A program made the translations under genes and the position numbers. Positions 20,088-28,513 of a stretch of 64,000 nt of DNA are shown here, piece by piece (the first letter of the stretch is position 1; every line of letters begins with the position of its first letter). Under the pieces are notes generated by a model. The model was not told the DNA's origin. It searched no databases and was given only the letters and a program-made list of their open reading frames with translations. The stretch lies in NCBI GenBank assembly GCA_017554105.1, contig JAFZIY010000017.1:1-64000 (forward strand), written 5' to 3'. This stretch comes from Prevotella sp. GTDB taxonomy: Bacteria; Bacteroidota; Bacteroidia; Bacteroidales; Bacteroidaceae.

Positions 20088-21005
20088 CTACCCAATCAAA
20101 TTGATATCGTATGGAGTCTCCTGGTAAACGTAGTAGTTTATCCAATTGCTATAGAACAAATTGGCATGAGCACGCCATTTCACCAGAGGCTCGTTTTCGG
20201 GGTTGTCATCGCGATAGTAGTTCTTCGGCTTTTCCACGTCATCACGCTTCCCTACATCTCGACGATACTCATTGTCAAGAGTGTTGAAAGCATATTCCAA
20301 GTGTCCTGTCACATAAAACTCCCTACCACCGCGTGCCACAACGATACTTACCCCACTCTCCTCGCCCTCGGCAATCACCGAAAGATATGGATTCTGTTCT
20401 ATATCCTCCCTACGCACCTCGGTATGTCGGCTGTGTGGCATATTAAACACATCATCGAAACCCCGGAATATCGGCATCTGAGGCACCAATGGCTTCTGCT
20501 CGAAGATACCGAACATCTTTTTCTTTAACGGGTATTTAGGAATGCCATAATGGAAATACAGACCTGCCTGTGCTGCCCAACAGATGAATAGTGTTGACTG
20601 TACGTGTGTCTTAGCCCATGTGAATATCTCCTTCATCTCGTCCCAATAAGTCACATCCTCAAACTCATAGGTTTCTACTGGGGCACCTGTGATAATCATA
20701 CCGTCAAACTTTCTTGTTTTCAGTATCTCGAAGTCCTTATAGAACATCATCATGTGCTCCACAGGAGTGTTTTTGGGAGTATGGCTTTTCAGTTTCATGA
20801 ACGTTATGTCCATCTGCAACGGTGTGTTGGAGAGCAGGCGAATGAGGTCTGTCTCCGTCGTTATCTTCAGTGGCATAAGGTTCAGTATCACTATGCTCAG
20901 CGGACGAATGTCCTGATTATGAGCGCGCGAGTCGTTCATAACGAAGATATTCTCCTCTTTCAGGAGATCTATCGCTGGCAATCTGTCAGGTATTCTTAAT
21001 GGCAT
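20088..21005 (-). CDS. metA: Homoserine O-acetyltransferase (MetA family)
   Basis: 305 residues, the normal length for MetA, which acylates homoserine in methionine synthesis. The nucleophile is C142 in FICWAAQAGL, with H235 and E237 in GHLEY. Residue 111, the known switch for acyl-donor choice, is Glu (TGAPVETYEF) instead of the Gly seen in E. coli. Glu111 is reported to make the enzyme acetyl-CoA specific, so the product should be O-acetyl-homoserine despite common 'succinyltransferase' labels. It has a perfect promoter (21033-21063), a leader of only about 20 nt and no visible SAM riboswitch. First gene of a three-gene run (U32, zinc-ribbon lipoprotein). Confidence 0.93.
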   Translation of the reverse strand: MPLRIPDRLPAIDLLKEENIFVMNDSRAHNQDIRPLSIVILNLMPLKITTETDLIRLLSNTPLQMDITFMKLKSHTPKNTPVEHMMMFYKDFEILKTRKFDGMIITGAPVETYEFEDVTYWDEMKEIFTWAKTHVQSTLFICWAAQAGLYFHYGIPKYPLKKKMFGIFEQKPLVPQMPIFRGFDDVFNMPHSRHTEVRREDIEQNPYLSVIAEGEESGVSIVVARGGREFYVTGHLEYAFNTLDNEYRRDVGKRDDVEKPKNYYRDDNPENEPLVKWRAHANLFYSNWINYYVYQETPYDINLIG

Positions 21006-21032
21006 ATTAAAATAACACTATCAAATCAGATG

Positions 21033-21063
21033 CAAAAGTAATCATTAAATACGACATTACAAA
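21033..21063 (-). promoter_or_regulatory. Perfect Bacteroidota promoter for metA operon
   Basis: Minus strand: -33 TTTG (complement of CAAA 21060-21063), 19-base spacer, -7 TACTTTTG (complement of CAAAAGTA 21033-21040). Confidence 0.8.
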
Positions 21064-21194
21064 AAAGAATATCGATTTTTGAAATATTGCACCAATAGAG
21101 ATTTATTAATATATTAGCAAAATTACAAAAGACCTACTACAGTAAGTGTATTCGATATGGAAACAATGTTTTTAAAAAGAGCAAAATAACATAG

Positions 21195-22790
21195 TCAATC
21201 GCAGACAATATATTTTCTTATTACCATAGCAATAACCTCATATCCTTTCTCGTTTGGATGAAGTCCATCGTATGTATAATCACTATTGATTTTATCATCT
21301 TTCAAAAAATAATCATATATTGGGACATATATGACATTGTCCATTCTTTCCTCAACTTTTTTTTGAATTTTCCTATTAATCTCAGGATAGTGACTATTGA
21401 AATCAAAACCACCATCTTTTGCACGATTACGAGGCAATAAAGACAATAGATATATTTGCTTCGACTTCAATGATATTAAAACATCAACATAATGTTCTAC
21501 ATATTCATCCACATTTCCAGAACTAATAACCTTACGCATATCATTAGTACCAATTTCCAATACACAGACTTTTCCTTCGAGCGACTTAACATTCACCCTG
21601 CCAAGAAAAGTATCTATACCTTTAGCAGACCAACCATAATTATAACATATATACTCCGGGAAATAATCACCAACATTTTTCCAAAAGTCAATAATTGAGT
21701 CACCTAAAAAAAACAAGGATTCCGTGGCATCTACTTCATCCTCTGGTTTATCTGAACAAGAAATTGTTCCTATAGTAAAAAAACAAAACAATATCAAACA
21801 TGTCTTTTTTTTCAAGATAATGCTTTTATTTACAATATAACTTACAGGGTTTAAGATAAAATGAAATAATCTTATCTTGCTCATTAGTAATATAGTGCAT
21901 AAAACGACTGCTGTGTATAATATGGACCATAGTAATGTAGTAGGCAGATTGAACTCGTCTCGTATAATAAAACGCCATGAAAGAATAACTGAATGATACA
22001 AATATATAAACAGTGTCAACCTGCCGAATTGCGTCCAATAATAGTTCCTACGTGGAACAACACATAAGAAACAATAGGACATCAAAGTAGCTAGGAAAAG
22101 CCAACCTCCTCTCCAAATAAAGCCCTGAATAGGCGATAGACTCTGATTCATATAGCTCGTGTCTTGGAATAATAATTGCACTTCTCCTATATTGTAAAAT
22201 ACACACCACACTACCGACAAAACTACCAAGACTACCACAAGTGGTATTTTTCTTTTAAATTCCTTTTTCCGTGTACCTGCTATATATCCCATCACAAAGA
22301 AAGGAAGGAAGGCGAAAGTACGCTGAAAAGATAACTGAGAATTAAGCGGAATCCACCCTGCACCAAGAGAAAGGACTACACTAATAACAATCAACAGAAT
22401 ATGATTATTACGTATATAATGGGGAGTAAAAAAGAGCATGATCCTCCACCATATAAGACTCATAAGATACCAAAGTGTCCACCGGGGATTAATAAAAACA
22501 TATAATAGACCTATTGACTTCCCCTGTATTAAAAAAATAATTAAATGAATAATAGTAAAAACTACTAAAGTCTCTATAAACCTTATGATTCCCTTCCAGA
22601 ACTTTAAATTATCCGAAATCCTTGTAAAATACCCTGAGATAAAAATAAATAATGGCATATGGAAAGAAAATATCCATTTTACAGTAGCACCTCCAATATG
22701 ATCACTCATAGGAAGGTGCCCTAATATCACTAAAAAAATTAGCATGAATTTTGCATTATCAAAAAAAGGATCTCTGTTATTCATTTTCAA
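21195..22790 (-). CDS. Acyltransferase-3 membrane protein fused to SGNH/GDSL hydrolase
   Basis: 531 residues, AT-rich compared with its neighbours. Residues 1-315 are a ten-helix acyltransferase of the NolL/OafA type, with the typical FFDNAKFMLIFLVILGHL start (His25). After a Lys-rich turn (KKKT 327-330) comes a hydrophobic stretch ending in a lipobox-like TISC (Cys345), which looks like an internalised lipoprotein signal. Then comes an SGNH hydrolase (about 355-531) with FLGDSI (Ser365), EIGTNDM and DGLHPN (Asp508, His511). The enzyme likely adds and/or trims acetyl groups on a surface glycan. Base composition and lack of operon partners suggest horizontal acquisition. Fusion of acyltransferase-3 with SGNH is known in OafA-like proteins, but the embedded lipobox is odd. 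Confidence 0.85.
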   Translation of the reverse strand: MKMNNRDPFFDNAKFMLIFLVILGHLPMSDHIGGATVKWIFSFHMPLFIFISGYFTRISDNLKFWKGIIRFIETLVVFTIIHLIIFLIQGKSIGLLYVFINPRWTLWYLMSLIWWRIMLFFTPHYIRNNHILLIVISVVLSLGAGWIPLNSQLSFQRTFAFLPFFVMGYIAGTRKKEFKRKIPLVVVLVVLSVVWCVFYNIGEVQLLFQDTSYMNQSLSPIQGFIWRGGWLFLATLMSYCFLCVVPRRNYYWTQFGRLTLFIYLYHSVILSWRFIIRDEFNLPTTLLWSILYTAVVLCTILLMSKIRLFHFILNPVSYIVNKSIILKKKTCLILFCFFTIGTISCSDKPEDEVDATESLFFLGDSIIDFWKNVGDYFPEYICYNYGWSAKGIDTFLGRVNVKSLEGKVCVLEIGTNDMRKVISSGNVDEYVEHYVDVLISLKSKQIYLLSLLPRNRAKDGGFDFNSHYPEINRKIQKKVEERMDNVIYVPIYDYFLKDDKINSDYTYDGLHPNEKGYEVIAMVIRKYIVCD

Positions 22791-22942
22791 TTATAAAGAT
22801 GTTAGATCATTGAATATAAAGCTACAAAATAATAACAATTTACATAATCTTATTATTAAAAGTTTCATTAGAATGTCTGATTATTTTATGTATTTCAAGG
22901 TCTGCATTTAAAACAAAACAGACCTTAAAATACATTTAGCAA

Positions 22943-24979
22943 TTACCAAAGTTGAAGACGCTCTGCCTTGGGCACAAACATCTTGTCGCCCTCCTTCACT
23001 CCGAATGCATCATACCAAGCATCAATATGAGGCAATGCACCGTTCACGCGCCAGCGTCCCAGTGAGTGTGGGTCACTCTTGGTACGGTTACGAATCTCTG
23101 CCTCGGTGATGTTTCCTGCCCATACTCCTGCATAGGCAACGAAGAATCGCTGGTCAGCAGTCATACCGTCTTTTTCCTCCAAAGGAGCATTCTTCGTGGC
23201 GTTCTTATATGCGTTGTATGCCACCTGCAGACCACCGTGGTCAGCAAGATTCTCTCCAAGTGTCAGCTTTCCGTTTCCATTCAGGTCGGGCAGCACCTTT
23301 ATGTTTGAGAAGAAGTCAGCATACTTGCCTGTGCGAGCCTCAAAGTTCTTGCCGTCACTCTCTGTCCACCAGTCAGTCATGTTACCATCCTTATCATAGT
23401 GGCGACCCTGATCGTCGAAGCCGTGAGTCATCTCGTGTCCTATAACCACGCCGATGGCACCATAGTTGAAAGCATCGTCAGCTTCTGGGTCAAAGAAAGG
23501 ATACTGCAAGATTCCAGCAGGGAAACATATCTCGTTTGTGGTAGGATTGTAGTATGCGTTTACCGTCTGTGGTGTCATGTGCCACTCATCACGGTCAACA
23601 GGCTTGCCTGCTTTCTCCTCGATGTGCTTCTTCATCTTATATCTGTAGCACTCCAGGACATTCTCATAATAACTCTTAGATGGGTCGATGTTAAGGTCTG
23701 AGAAATCCTTCCACTTGTCAGGATAGCCTATCTTCACATAGAATGTGGAAAGTTTGGCAAGTGCATTAAGTTTGGTGTCGGTCTCCATCCAGTCCTGTGC
23801 CATGATACGCTCTGCAAGAGAGAGTTGAAGATTCTTAACCAGACGTTCCATGCGTTCTTTTGACGAAGCAGGGAAATAGCGCTCGCAGTAAATGCGTCCG
23901 AGCACCTCACCCATCTGACTTGCTGTTTGGTTTGTTGCACGTTTCCAGAGTGGGTAGTCTTCCTTACGTCCACGCATCGTCTTGCCGAAGAAGTCGAAAT
24001 TGGCTGCCACCACGTTGTCACTGAGATAACTTGCAGAACCGACAATCTGACCCCATTCCATATAAGCACGGAATTCGTCGGCTGTCATGTCGGCTATCAC
24101 CTTGTCGGCACCAGCAATGAAGTCAGGCTGTCCCACAACCATCTCCTGTATGTGTTTCACGTCAACGCCTCCTGCCTTTGCCAGTTCCGAGAGTTGTACA
24201 TTAGGATATTTCTGCTCAAAGTCCTTCAGCGTCATCTTGTTGTAATTGGCCTCAACATCACGTAGTTCGGTGCGACTCTTGCTCACCTTGGCAAGTGCAG
24301 TCTCTATCTTCATCACTTGCTCCATCTTCTGCTGAGCCTCACCCTTCTTGAATCCGAACAACTGGAACATTCTCACAATGTGATTCTTGTATGCCTCACG
24401 TATCTTTGTCGTTGCCTCATCATCGTCAAGATAGTATTCCTTCTGACCGAGGGTAAGTCCCGACTGATAGATGTTCAGTATATTCTGTGATGCATTCTTG
24501 TCATCGGCACCGAACGACATAGCTATGAACTGCTGGTCACCATACTCCATCAGTTCCTTCTGTATGTCGAAGAGTTGCTCCTTGGTCTTTGCTGACTCCA
24601 TCTTCTCTATCATAGGCATCACAGGCTTCACGCCCTCTTTGTTACGACGTTTCTGGTCCATCGCCAGTTTATAGAAATCGGAGAGTTTCTGCTCCACAGT
24701 ACCTTTAGCAAACGTACCCTTCTCCATTTCACTCAATATTCCGTTTATGCGCTTGTCGTTATCTTCCTGCAAACGGTCGAACGAGCCATAACGCGAATAT
24801 GCAGCGGGCAGAGGGTTCTTCTTGGCCCATCCTCCGCAGGCAAACTCATAGAAGTCGTCTGCAGGGCGTACACTCTTGTCAAGGTTCTCAGGATATATTC
24901 CTGTCTTCAGTGCTTGGGCGTTGGCACCAGTTGATACCGCAGCAATTAGCATTGTGGTCATAATAGTTTTTAGTTTCAT
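22943..24979 (-). CDS. M13-family zinc metalloendopeptidase (PepO/neprilysin-like)
   Basis: 678 residues with a signal peptide (about 1-21). The N-terminal M13 domain (from YPENLDKSVRPADDFYEFACGGW) is followed by the catalytic domain. Zinc ligands are H515 and H519 in HEMTH and E576 in GENLAD; E516 is the catalytic base. The substrate-positioning NAYYNP motif and the C-terminal aromatic end (LQLW) are also present. Such peptidases cut short peptides, here presumably in the periplasm or at the surface. It begins 18 bases after the ABC-F gene on the same strand, so the two are probably co-transcribed from the promoter at 26938-26968; a functional link is not obvious. Confidence 0.92.
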   Translation of the reverse strand: MKLKTIMTTMLIAAVSTGANAQALKTGIYPENLDKSVRPADDFYEFACGGWAKKNPLPAAYSRYGSFDRLQEDNDKRINGILSEMEKGTFAKGTVEQKLSDFYKLAMDQKRRNKEGVKPVMPMIEKMESAKTKEQLFDIQKELMEYGDQQFIAMSFGADDKNASQNILNIYQSGLTLGQKEYYLDDDEATTKIREAYKNHIVRMFQLFGFKKGEAQQKMEQVMKIETALAKVSKSRTELRDVEANYNKMTLKDFEQKYPNVQLSELAKAGGVDVKHIQEMVVGQPDFIAGADKVIADMTADEFRAYMEWGQIVGSASYLSDNVVAANFDFFGKTMRGRKEDYPLWKRATNQTASQMGEVLGRIYCERYFPASSKERMERLVKNLQLSLAERIMAQDWMETDTKLNALAKLSTFYVKIGYPDKWKDFSDLNIDPSKSYYENVLECYRYKMKKHIEEKAGKPVDRDEWHMTPQTVNAYYNPTTNEICFPAGILQYPFFDPEADDAFNYGAIGVVIGHEMTHGFDDQGRHYDKDGNMTDWWTESDGKNFEARTGKYADFFSNIKVLPDLNGNGKLTLGENLADHGGLQVAYNAYKNATKNAPLEEKDGMTADQRFFVAYAGVWAGNITEAEIRNRTKSDPHSLGRWRVNGALPHIDAWYDAFGVKEGDKMFVPKAERLQLW

Positions 24980-24997
24980 ATTATTCTTGTTTTATAA

Positions 24998-26929
24998 TTA
25001 ATGTTCTTGTAATTCTTCAAGTTCCAGAGACAACTGTGCCCAACGGTCAGTCTCCTGGTCAAGTATCTTTTTTGTTGATGTATATTCTGTTACTATAGTC
25101 ATGTCACTTGCTCCTTCAGGCGTACAGAGTATTGCGTCAAGCTCTTTTAGGCGATTCTCAAGGACTTCTATCTTAGCCTCTGTCTCCTTTACGCTTTTCT
25201 GCATGCGTGAGATGCGGCGCATGAGTTCCTTATGCTCCTGATAGGAATTGGAATTCCCCTTCCCTGCAGGGGGGACATTTGGGGACGGTGGGGCTTCACG
25301 CACTACCCCTGCGGTTGGGAGTTGGATGGGGGCTTTATTAATCCAGTCATATATACCACCGAGATATTCCTTCACCTTGCCGCCACCGAACTCATAAACC
25401 TTGCTCACCAGCCCGTCGAGGAACTCGCGGTCGTGACTTACTATGATAGCCGTGCCATCAAATGCACGTATCGCTTCCTTCAGAACATCCTTCGACTGCA
25501 TATCGAGGTGGTTGGTGGGCTCGTCGAGGATGAGCAGATTGACGGGTTCCATCAGAAGTTTTATCATTGCCAGACGGCTGCGTTCTCCACCGCTAAGCAC
25601 CTTCACTCTTTTGTCCGACTCCTCTCCTCCGAACATGAAAGCACCGAGAATGTCGTTAATACGCAAGCGTATGTCACCACGTGCCACGCGGTCTATGGTC
25701 TCGAACACCGTGAGTGACTCGTCGAGCAACTGCGCCTGGTTCTGGGCGAAATAGCCTATCTGTACGTTATGTCCTATCTTCAACATGCCGTCAAAGGGAA
25801 TCTCACCCATGATACACTTCACAAGCGTTGATTTTCCTTCACCGTTCTTGCCAACAAATGCCACCTTCTCACCACGCTTGATGGTAAGATTGACATTAGA
25901 GAACACCGTATGCGCGCCGTATGCCTTTGCTACCTCATCACATATCACGGGATAATCGCCACTTCGCAGGCACGGAGGGAACTTCAGGCGCATGGCCGAG
26001 TTGTCCACTTCGTCTATCTCTATTGGCTCTATCTTCTCCAACTGCCTTATCTTCTGCTGCACCTGAATGGCTTTCGTCGCCTGATAGCGGAACCGCTCAA
26101 TAAACGCCTTGGCATCGGCTATCTCCTTCTGCTGGTTCTCATATGCACGCAACTGTTGCTCACGACGCTCCCTGCGCAACACCACATACTCATCGTATTT
26201 TACCTTATAGTCTATTACCTTACCGCAACTTATCTCCAAAGTGCGATTGGTAACGTTATTGATGAAAGCACGGTCGTGGCTGACCAGTACCACCGCCTTT
26301 GCGCTCTGAGCGAGAAACTGCTCCAACCACTGTATAGACTCAATATCGAGATGGTTGGTGGGCTCATCGAGCAACAACACGTCAGGCTTGCGCAACAGAA
26401 TCTTTGCCAACTCTATTCTCATTCGCCAGCCGCCGCTGAACTCACTTGTCGGTCTCTCAAGGTCGGTGCGAAGGAAACCAAGTCCGCCGAGAGTGCGTTC
26501 TATCTCCGACTCATAATTCTCGGCGCCCATCATCATATAGCGTTCATGCTCCTCCGTGTACCGCTGTACGAGGTCCATGTATTCCTGACTGTCATAGTCG
26601 GTACGCTCAGCCAACTGATTGTTCATCGCATCAAGTCTTTCCTTCATGCGAGTGTTATCGGCAAAAGCCTTGCGGGCCTCCTCGCGCACGGTGGTATCGT
26701 CTTGCAGCACCATCACCTGCGGAAGATAGCCTATAGTGGTATCTGCGGGAACACTCACCGTGCCTCCAGTAGGCCGCTGTGCCCCACACAAAATCTTCAG
26801 CATCGTGCTCTTCCCTGCCCCGTTCTTACCAACGAGCGCAATGCGGTCGCGGTCGTTTATCACGAAACTGGCATCCGAGAAGAGAGGCTTGACACCGAAT
26901 TCCACTTTCAATCCATCAACTGAAATCAT
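24998..26929 (-). CDS. ABC-F family ribosome-associated ATPase
   Basis: 643 residues with two ABC cassettes in one chain and no membrane segment, the ABC-F arrangement. The first Walker A is VGKNGAGKST (about 34-43) with signature FSGGW and LLLDEPTNHLD. An arginine/glutamine-rich inter-domain linker follows (about 240-290). The second cassette has Walker A VGKNGEGKST with LSGGERSR and LILDEPTNHLD. The C-terminal coiled-coil (about 570-643) resembles YheS/Uup. ABC-F proteins act on the ribosomal E site and either tune translation or protect against antibiotics; this one looks housekeeping rather than a dedicated resistance factor. Preceded by a perfect promoter. Confidence 0.9.
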   Translation of the reverse strand: MISVDGLKVEFGVKPLFSDASFVINDRDRIALVGKNGAGKSTMLKILCGAQRPTGGTVSVPADTTIGYLPQVMVLQDDTTVREEARKAFADNTRMKERLDAMNNQLAERTDYDSQEYMDLVQRYTEEHERYMMMGAENYESEIERTLGGLGFLRTDLERPTSEFSGGWRMRIELAKILLRKPDVLLLDEPTNHLDIESIQWLEQFLAQSAKAVVLVSHDRAFINNVTNRTLEISCGKVIDYKVKYDEYVVLRRERREQQLRAYENQQKEIADAKAFIERFRYQATKAIQVQQKIRQLEKIEPIEIDEVDNSAMRLKFPPCLRSGDYPVICDEVAKAYGAHTVFSNVNLTIKRGEKVAFVGKNGEGKSTLVKCIMGEIPFDGMLKIGHNVQIGYFAQNQAQLLDESLTVFETIDRVARGDIRLRINDILGAFMFGGEESDKRVKVLSGGERSRLAMIKLLMEPVNLLILDEPTNHLDMQSKDVLKEAIRAFDGTAIIVSHDREFLDGLVSKVYEFGGGKVKEYLGGIYDWINKAPIQLPTAGVVREAPPSPNVPPAGKGNSNSYQEHKELMRRISRMQKSVKETEAKIEVLENRLKELDAILCTPEGASDMTIVTEYTSTKKILDQETDRWAQLSLELEELQEH

Positions 26930-26937
26930 AATAAATG

Positions 26938-26968
26938 CAAAGGTACATCAAAGTGGAGAGACTACAAA
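26938..26968 (-). promoter_or_regulatory. Perfect Bacteroidota promoter for ABC-F / M13 operon
   Basis: Minus strand: -33 TTTG (CAAA 26965-26968), 19-base spacer, -7 TACCTTTG (CAAAGGTA 26938-26945). The start codon at 26929 leaves almost no leader, so the mRNA may be nearly leaderless. Confidence 0.8.
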
Positions 26969-27070
26969 ATAAAACCGAAAGATTTAATCTTTTTCAACGA
27001 ACAAAGCGGTGTTCCCTCTATTTCCACGGACTCTTAGGACTTTAAGTCGCTATAAATAAAATCCCCACTA

Positions 27071-27405
27071 GTCTCAGTCTCAGTAGTCTCAAATCTCAGT
27101 TAAAAAACAAGGGTACCATTTACATCGCATTCTCCCTATATAACACTTATAACTTATTGATAATCAATAATATATATAATATAAATAGTAAAGAAGACGA
27201 AAAATGGGGTACCTTAAAAAACAACTGAGACTACTGAGATTTGAGACTGGCTCATATTAGCTTTGGGCTAATCATCTGTAAATCAACGATATACAACATC
27301 TTCAATATTAAGCCATCACAAAAACAACCCCAAAACAGTCACAGATATATGCATTTTTCTCCTCTAAAAGGCCTCAAAATAAGTGCTTGAGACGCTTATT
27401 TCGAT
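27071..27405 (-). repeat. Dispersed intergenic repeat, copy A
   Basis: Homologous, in opposite orientation, to 48196-48522. Both copies share a 28-bp identical block (27349-27376 here), a 25-bp identical AT core (27145-27169, containing TATTGATTATCAATA on the minus strand) and inverted arms built from TCTCA pentamers (27071-27101 and 27223-27247). No ORF lies inside. It is in the 689-base gap between the ABC-F gene and the AraC-type gene. Confidence 0.9.
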
Positions 27406-27618
27406 GTTTTTCAACCTACTTTGCGCACATTAGGGTGTTGCAAAAAAACAGTCTCACGACCTAAAATAGAGGTCTTTTAGGTCGTTTCAGTCCATCTTTT
27501 GCTTGTTTTAAGGCATAAAAGACCACATCTGAGAGTATAAGGAGACGCTTTTTACAATCTCAAAAGATATAAGTGACGGGGTCAAAGATATGCAATTGGC
27601 ATTACAAAAGATATCTTC
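27406..27618. other. Rest of the 689-base gap: hairpin, otherwise unassigned
   Basis: Behind copy A the gap holds a 10-bp perfect hairpin (27457-27466 with 27475-27484). It may terminate the partner-switching operon on the minus strand, since an A-run at 27442-27448 would give a U-tract. Similarity to the left flank of copy B continues weakly to about 27440. Nothing else recognised. Confidence 0.45.
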
Positions 27619-28179
27619 TCATAAGTCACGGTTGAGCATCAAGCGATAATCAACGGGACTCATACCAATGGCATCTTGTATGCGACGCTGGAGGGTGCGA
27701 ACATTTGAAAAACCCGCTTCCTCGGCTATGACAGCAATGGTGTAGTTGGGTTTCTCGCGGAGCAGGCGCAGGGCTGCCAGCGTGCGCAGGTTGTCGATAT
27801 AGGCTTCTGGCGTACGGTGGATGGTCTGATGGCGGAAGAGTTGATAAAGCCTTGTCATCGAGATGCCCAACATATCAGCCATAGCAGCCGGATTAAAATC
27901 GGGGCGCAGATGCGGACGTTCTTTCTCCACATGTATTTCTACGAGGGCCATCAACTGTGCATCGTCCTGCAAGTCGGCATTACGCTGACGTTCTACGCGA
28001 GCCTCCATAATCTCACGTGCCGCCTGAGTGCGACGACGTAAATCGACATCATACTCCAACCGCTCCGACAAGTCGAGGTTACGGCTTACCATACGTACCA
28101 ATTCATCCGTCAACCGCTCCACCTCCCCTCTCAGAAAGGTCACTTCGTCTTGTAGTTTCTTTATTTCCTCTGCTTTCAT
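27619..28179 (-). CDS. AraC-type transcription regulator with N-terminal coiled coil
   Basis: 186 residues. The first ~60 form a strongly charged heptad coiled coil (EEIKKLQDEVTFLRGEVERL...). The C-terminal ~100 are an AraC-type double helix-turn-helix (HLRPDFNPAAMADMLGISMTRLYQLFRHQ and IAVIAEEAGFSNVRTLQRRI, then MSPVDYR). There is no ligand-binding cupin. It is third in an operon behind the SpoIIE-HATPase and STAS genes (11-base gap). The coiled coil could be the docking surface for the partner-switching proteins, making this the output of the module; that is inference. Confidence 0.85.
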   Translation of the reverse strand: MKAEEIKKLQDEVTFLRGEVERLTDELVRMVSRNLDLSERLEYDVDLRRRTQAAREIMEARVERQRNADLQDDAQLMALVEIHVEKERPHLRPDFNPAAMADMLGISMTRLYQLFRHQTIHRTPEAYIDNLRTLAALRLLREKPNYTIAVIAEEAGFSNVRTLQRRIQDAIGMSPVDYRLMLNRDL

Positions 28180-28190
28180 TTCTTCTTTTT

Positions 28191-28496
28191 TTACTCTTCC
28201 ACAATAAACAACTGGAGGAATCCACTCAACTGGAATACTTCCTTCACATCCTCCTTCAAGCCTTTCAGAATAGACTTGTGTTTGTTGCTACGCGTGTGCT
28301 TGTAAACATTAAGCATGATGCGCAACCCACTACTGGAGATATAATTCAGCTCTGTACAGTCGATGACGACGTCACAGTCTGTACGCTCAAATATCGGAGC
28401 CAGGTCACGTTCTGCCTGAGTACTGGCCACATTGTCGAGGTCACCTTCAAGGGCAGCCACGAGTCTCCCGTCCAATTCACTAATCTTGATGTTCAT
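28191..28496 (-). CDS. STAS-domain anti-anti-sigma-factor-like protein
   Basis: 101 residues, one STAS domain. The start MNIKISELDGRLVAALEGDLD and the phosphorylation-site region CTELNYISSSGLRIML match the RsbV/SpoIIAA pattern, in which a serine in the SSSG motif is phosphorylated by a switch kinase and freed by a PP2C phosphatase. Both of those activities are predicted in the upstream gene (17-base gap). No sigma-B homologue is visible in the window, so its downstream partner is unknown; the adjacent AraC-type protein is the obvious candidate. Confidence 0.9.
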   Translation of the reverse strand: MNIKISELDGRLVAALEGDLDNVASTQAERDLAPIFERTDCDVVIDCTELNYISSSGLRIMLNVYKHTRSNKHKSILKGLKEDVKEVFQLSGFLQLFIVEE

Positions 28497-28513
28497 AATA
28501 ATATTATAAGTTT

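Noticed and set aside
21006-21194. SAM riboswitch before metA
   Set aside because: The predicted transcript start is only about 20 bases before the start codon, and no riboswitch-like helices are visible.
25910-26923. 337-codon plus-strand open frame opposite the ABC-F gene
   Set aside because: Leu/His-rich shadow of a strongly conserved ABC-F coding sequence; no promoter or family signal.
27071-27405. Repeat A/B as an insertion sequence or MITE of a known IS
   Set aside because: No transposase, and the inverted TCTCA arms are internal rather than at the ends; no target-site duplication could be identified by eye.
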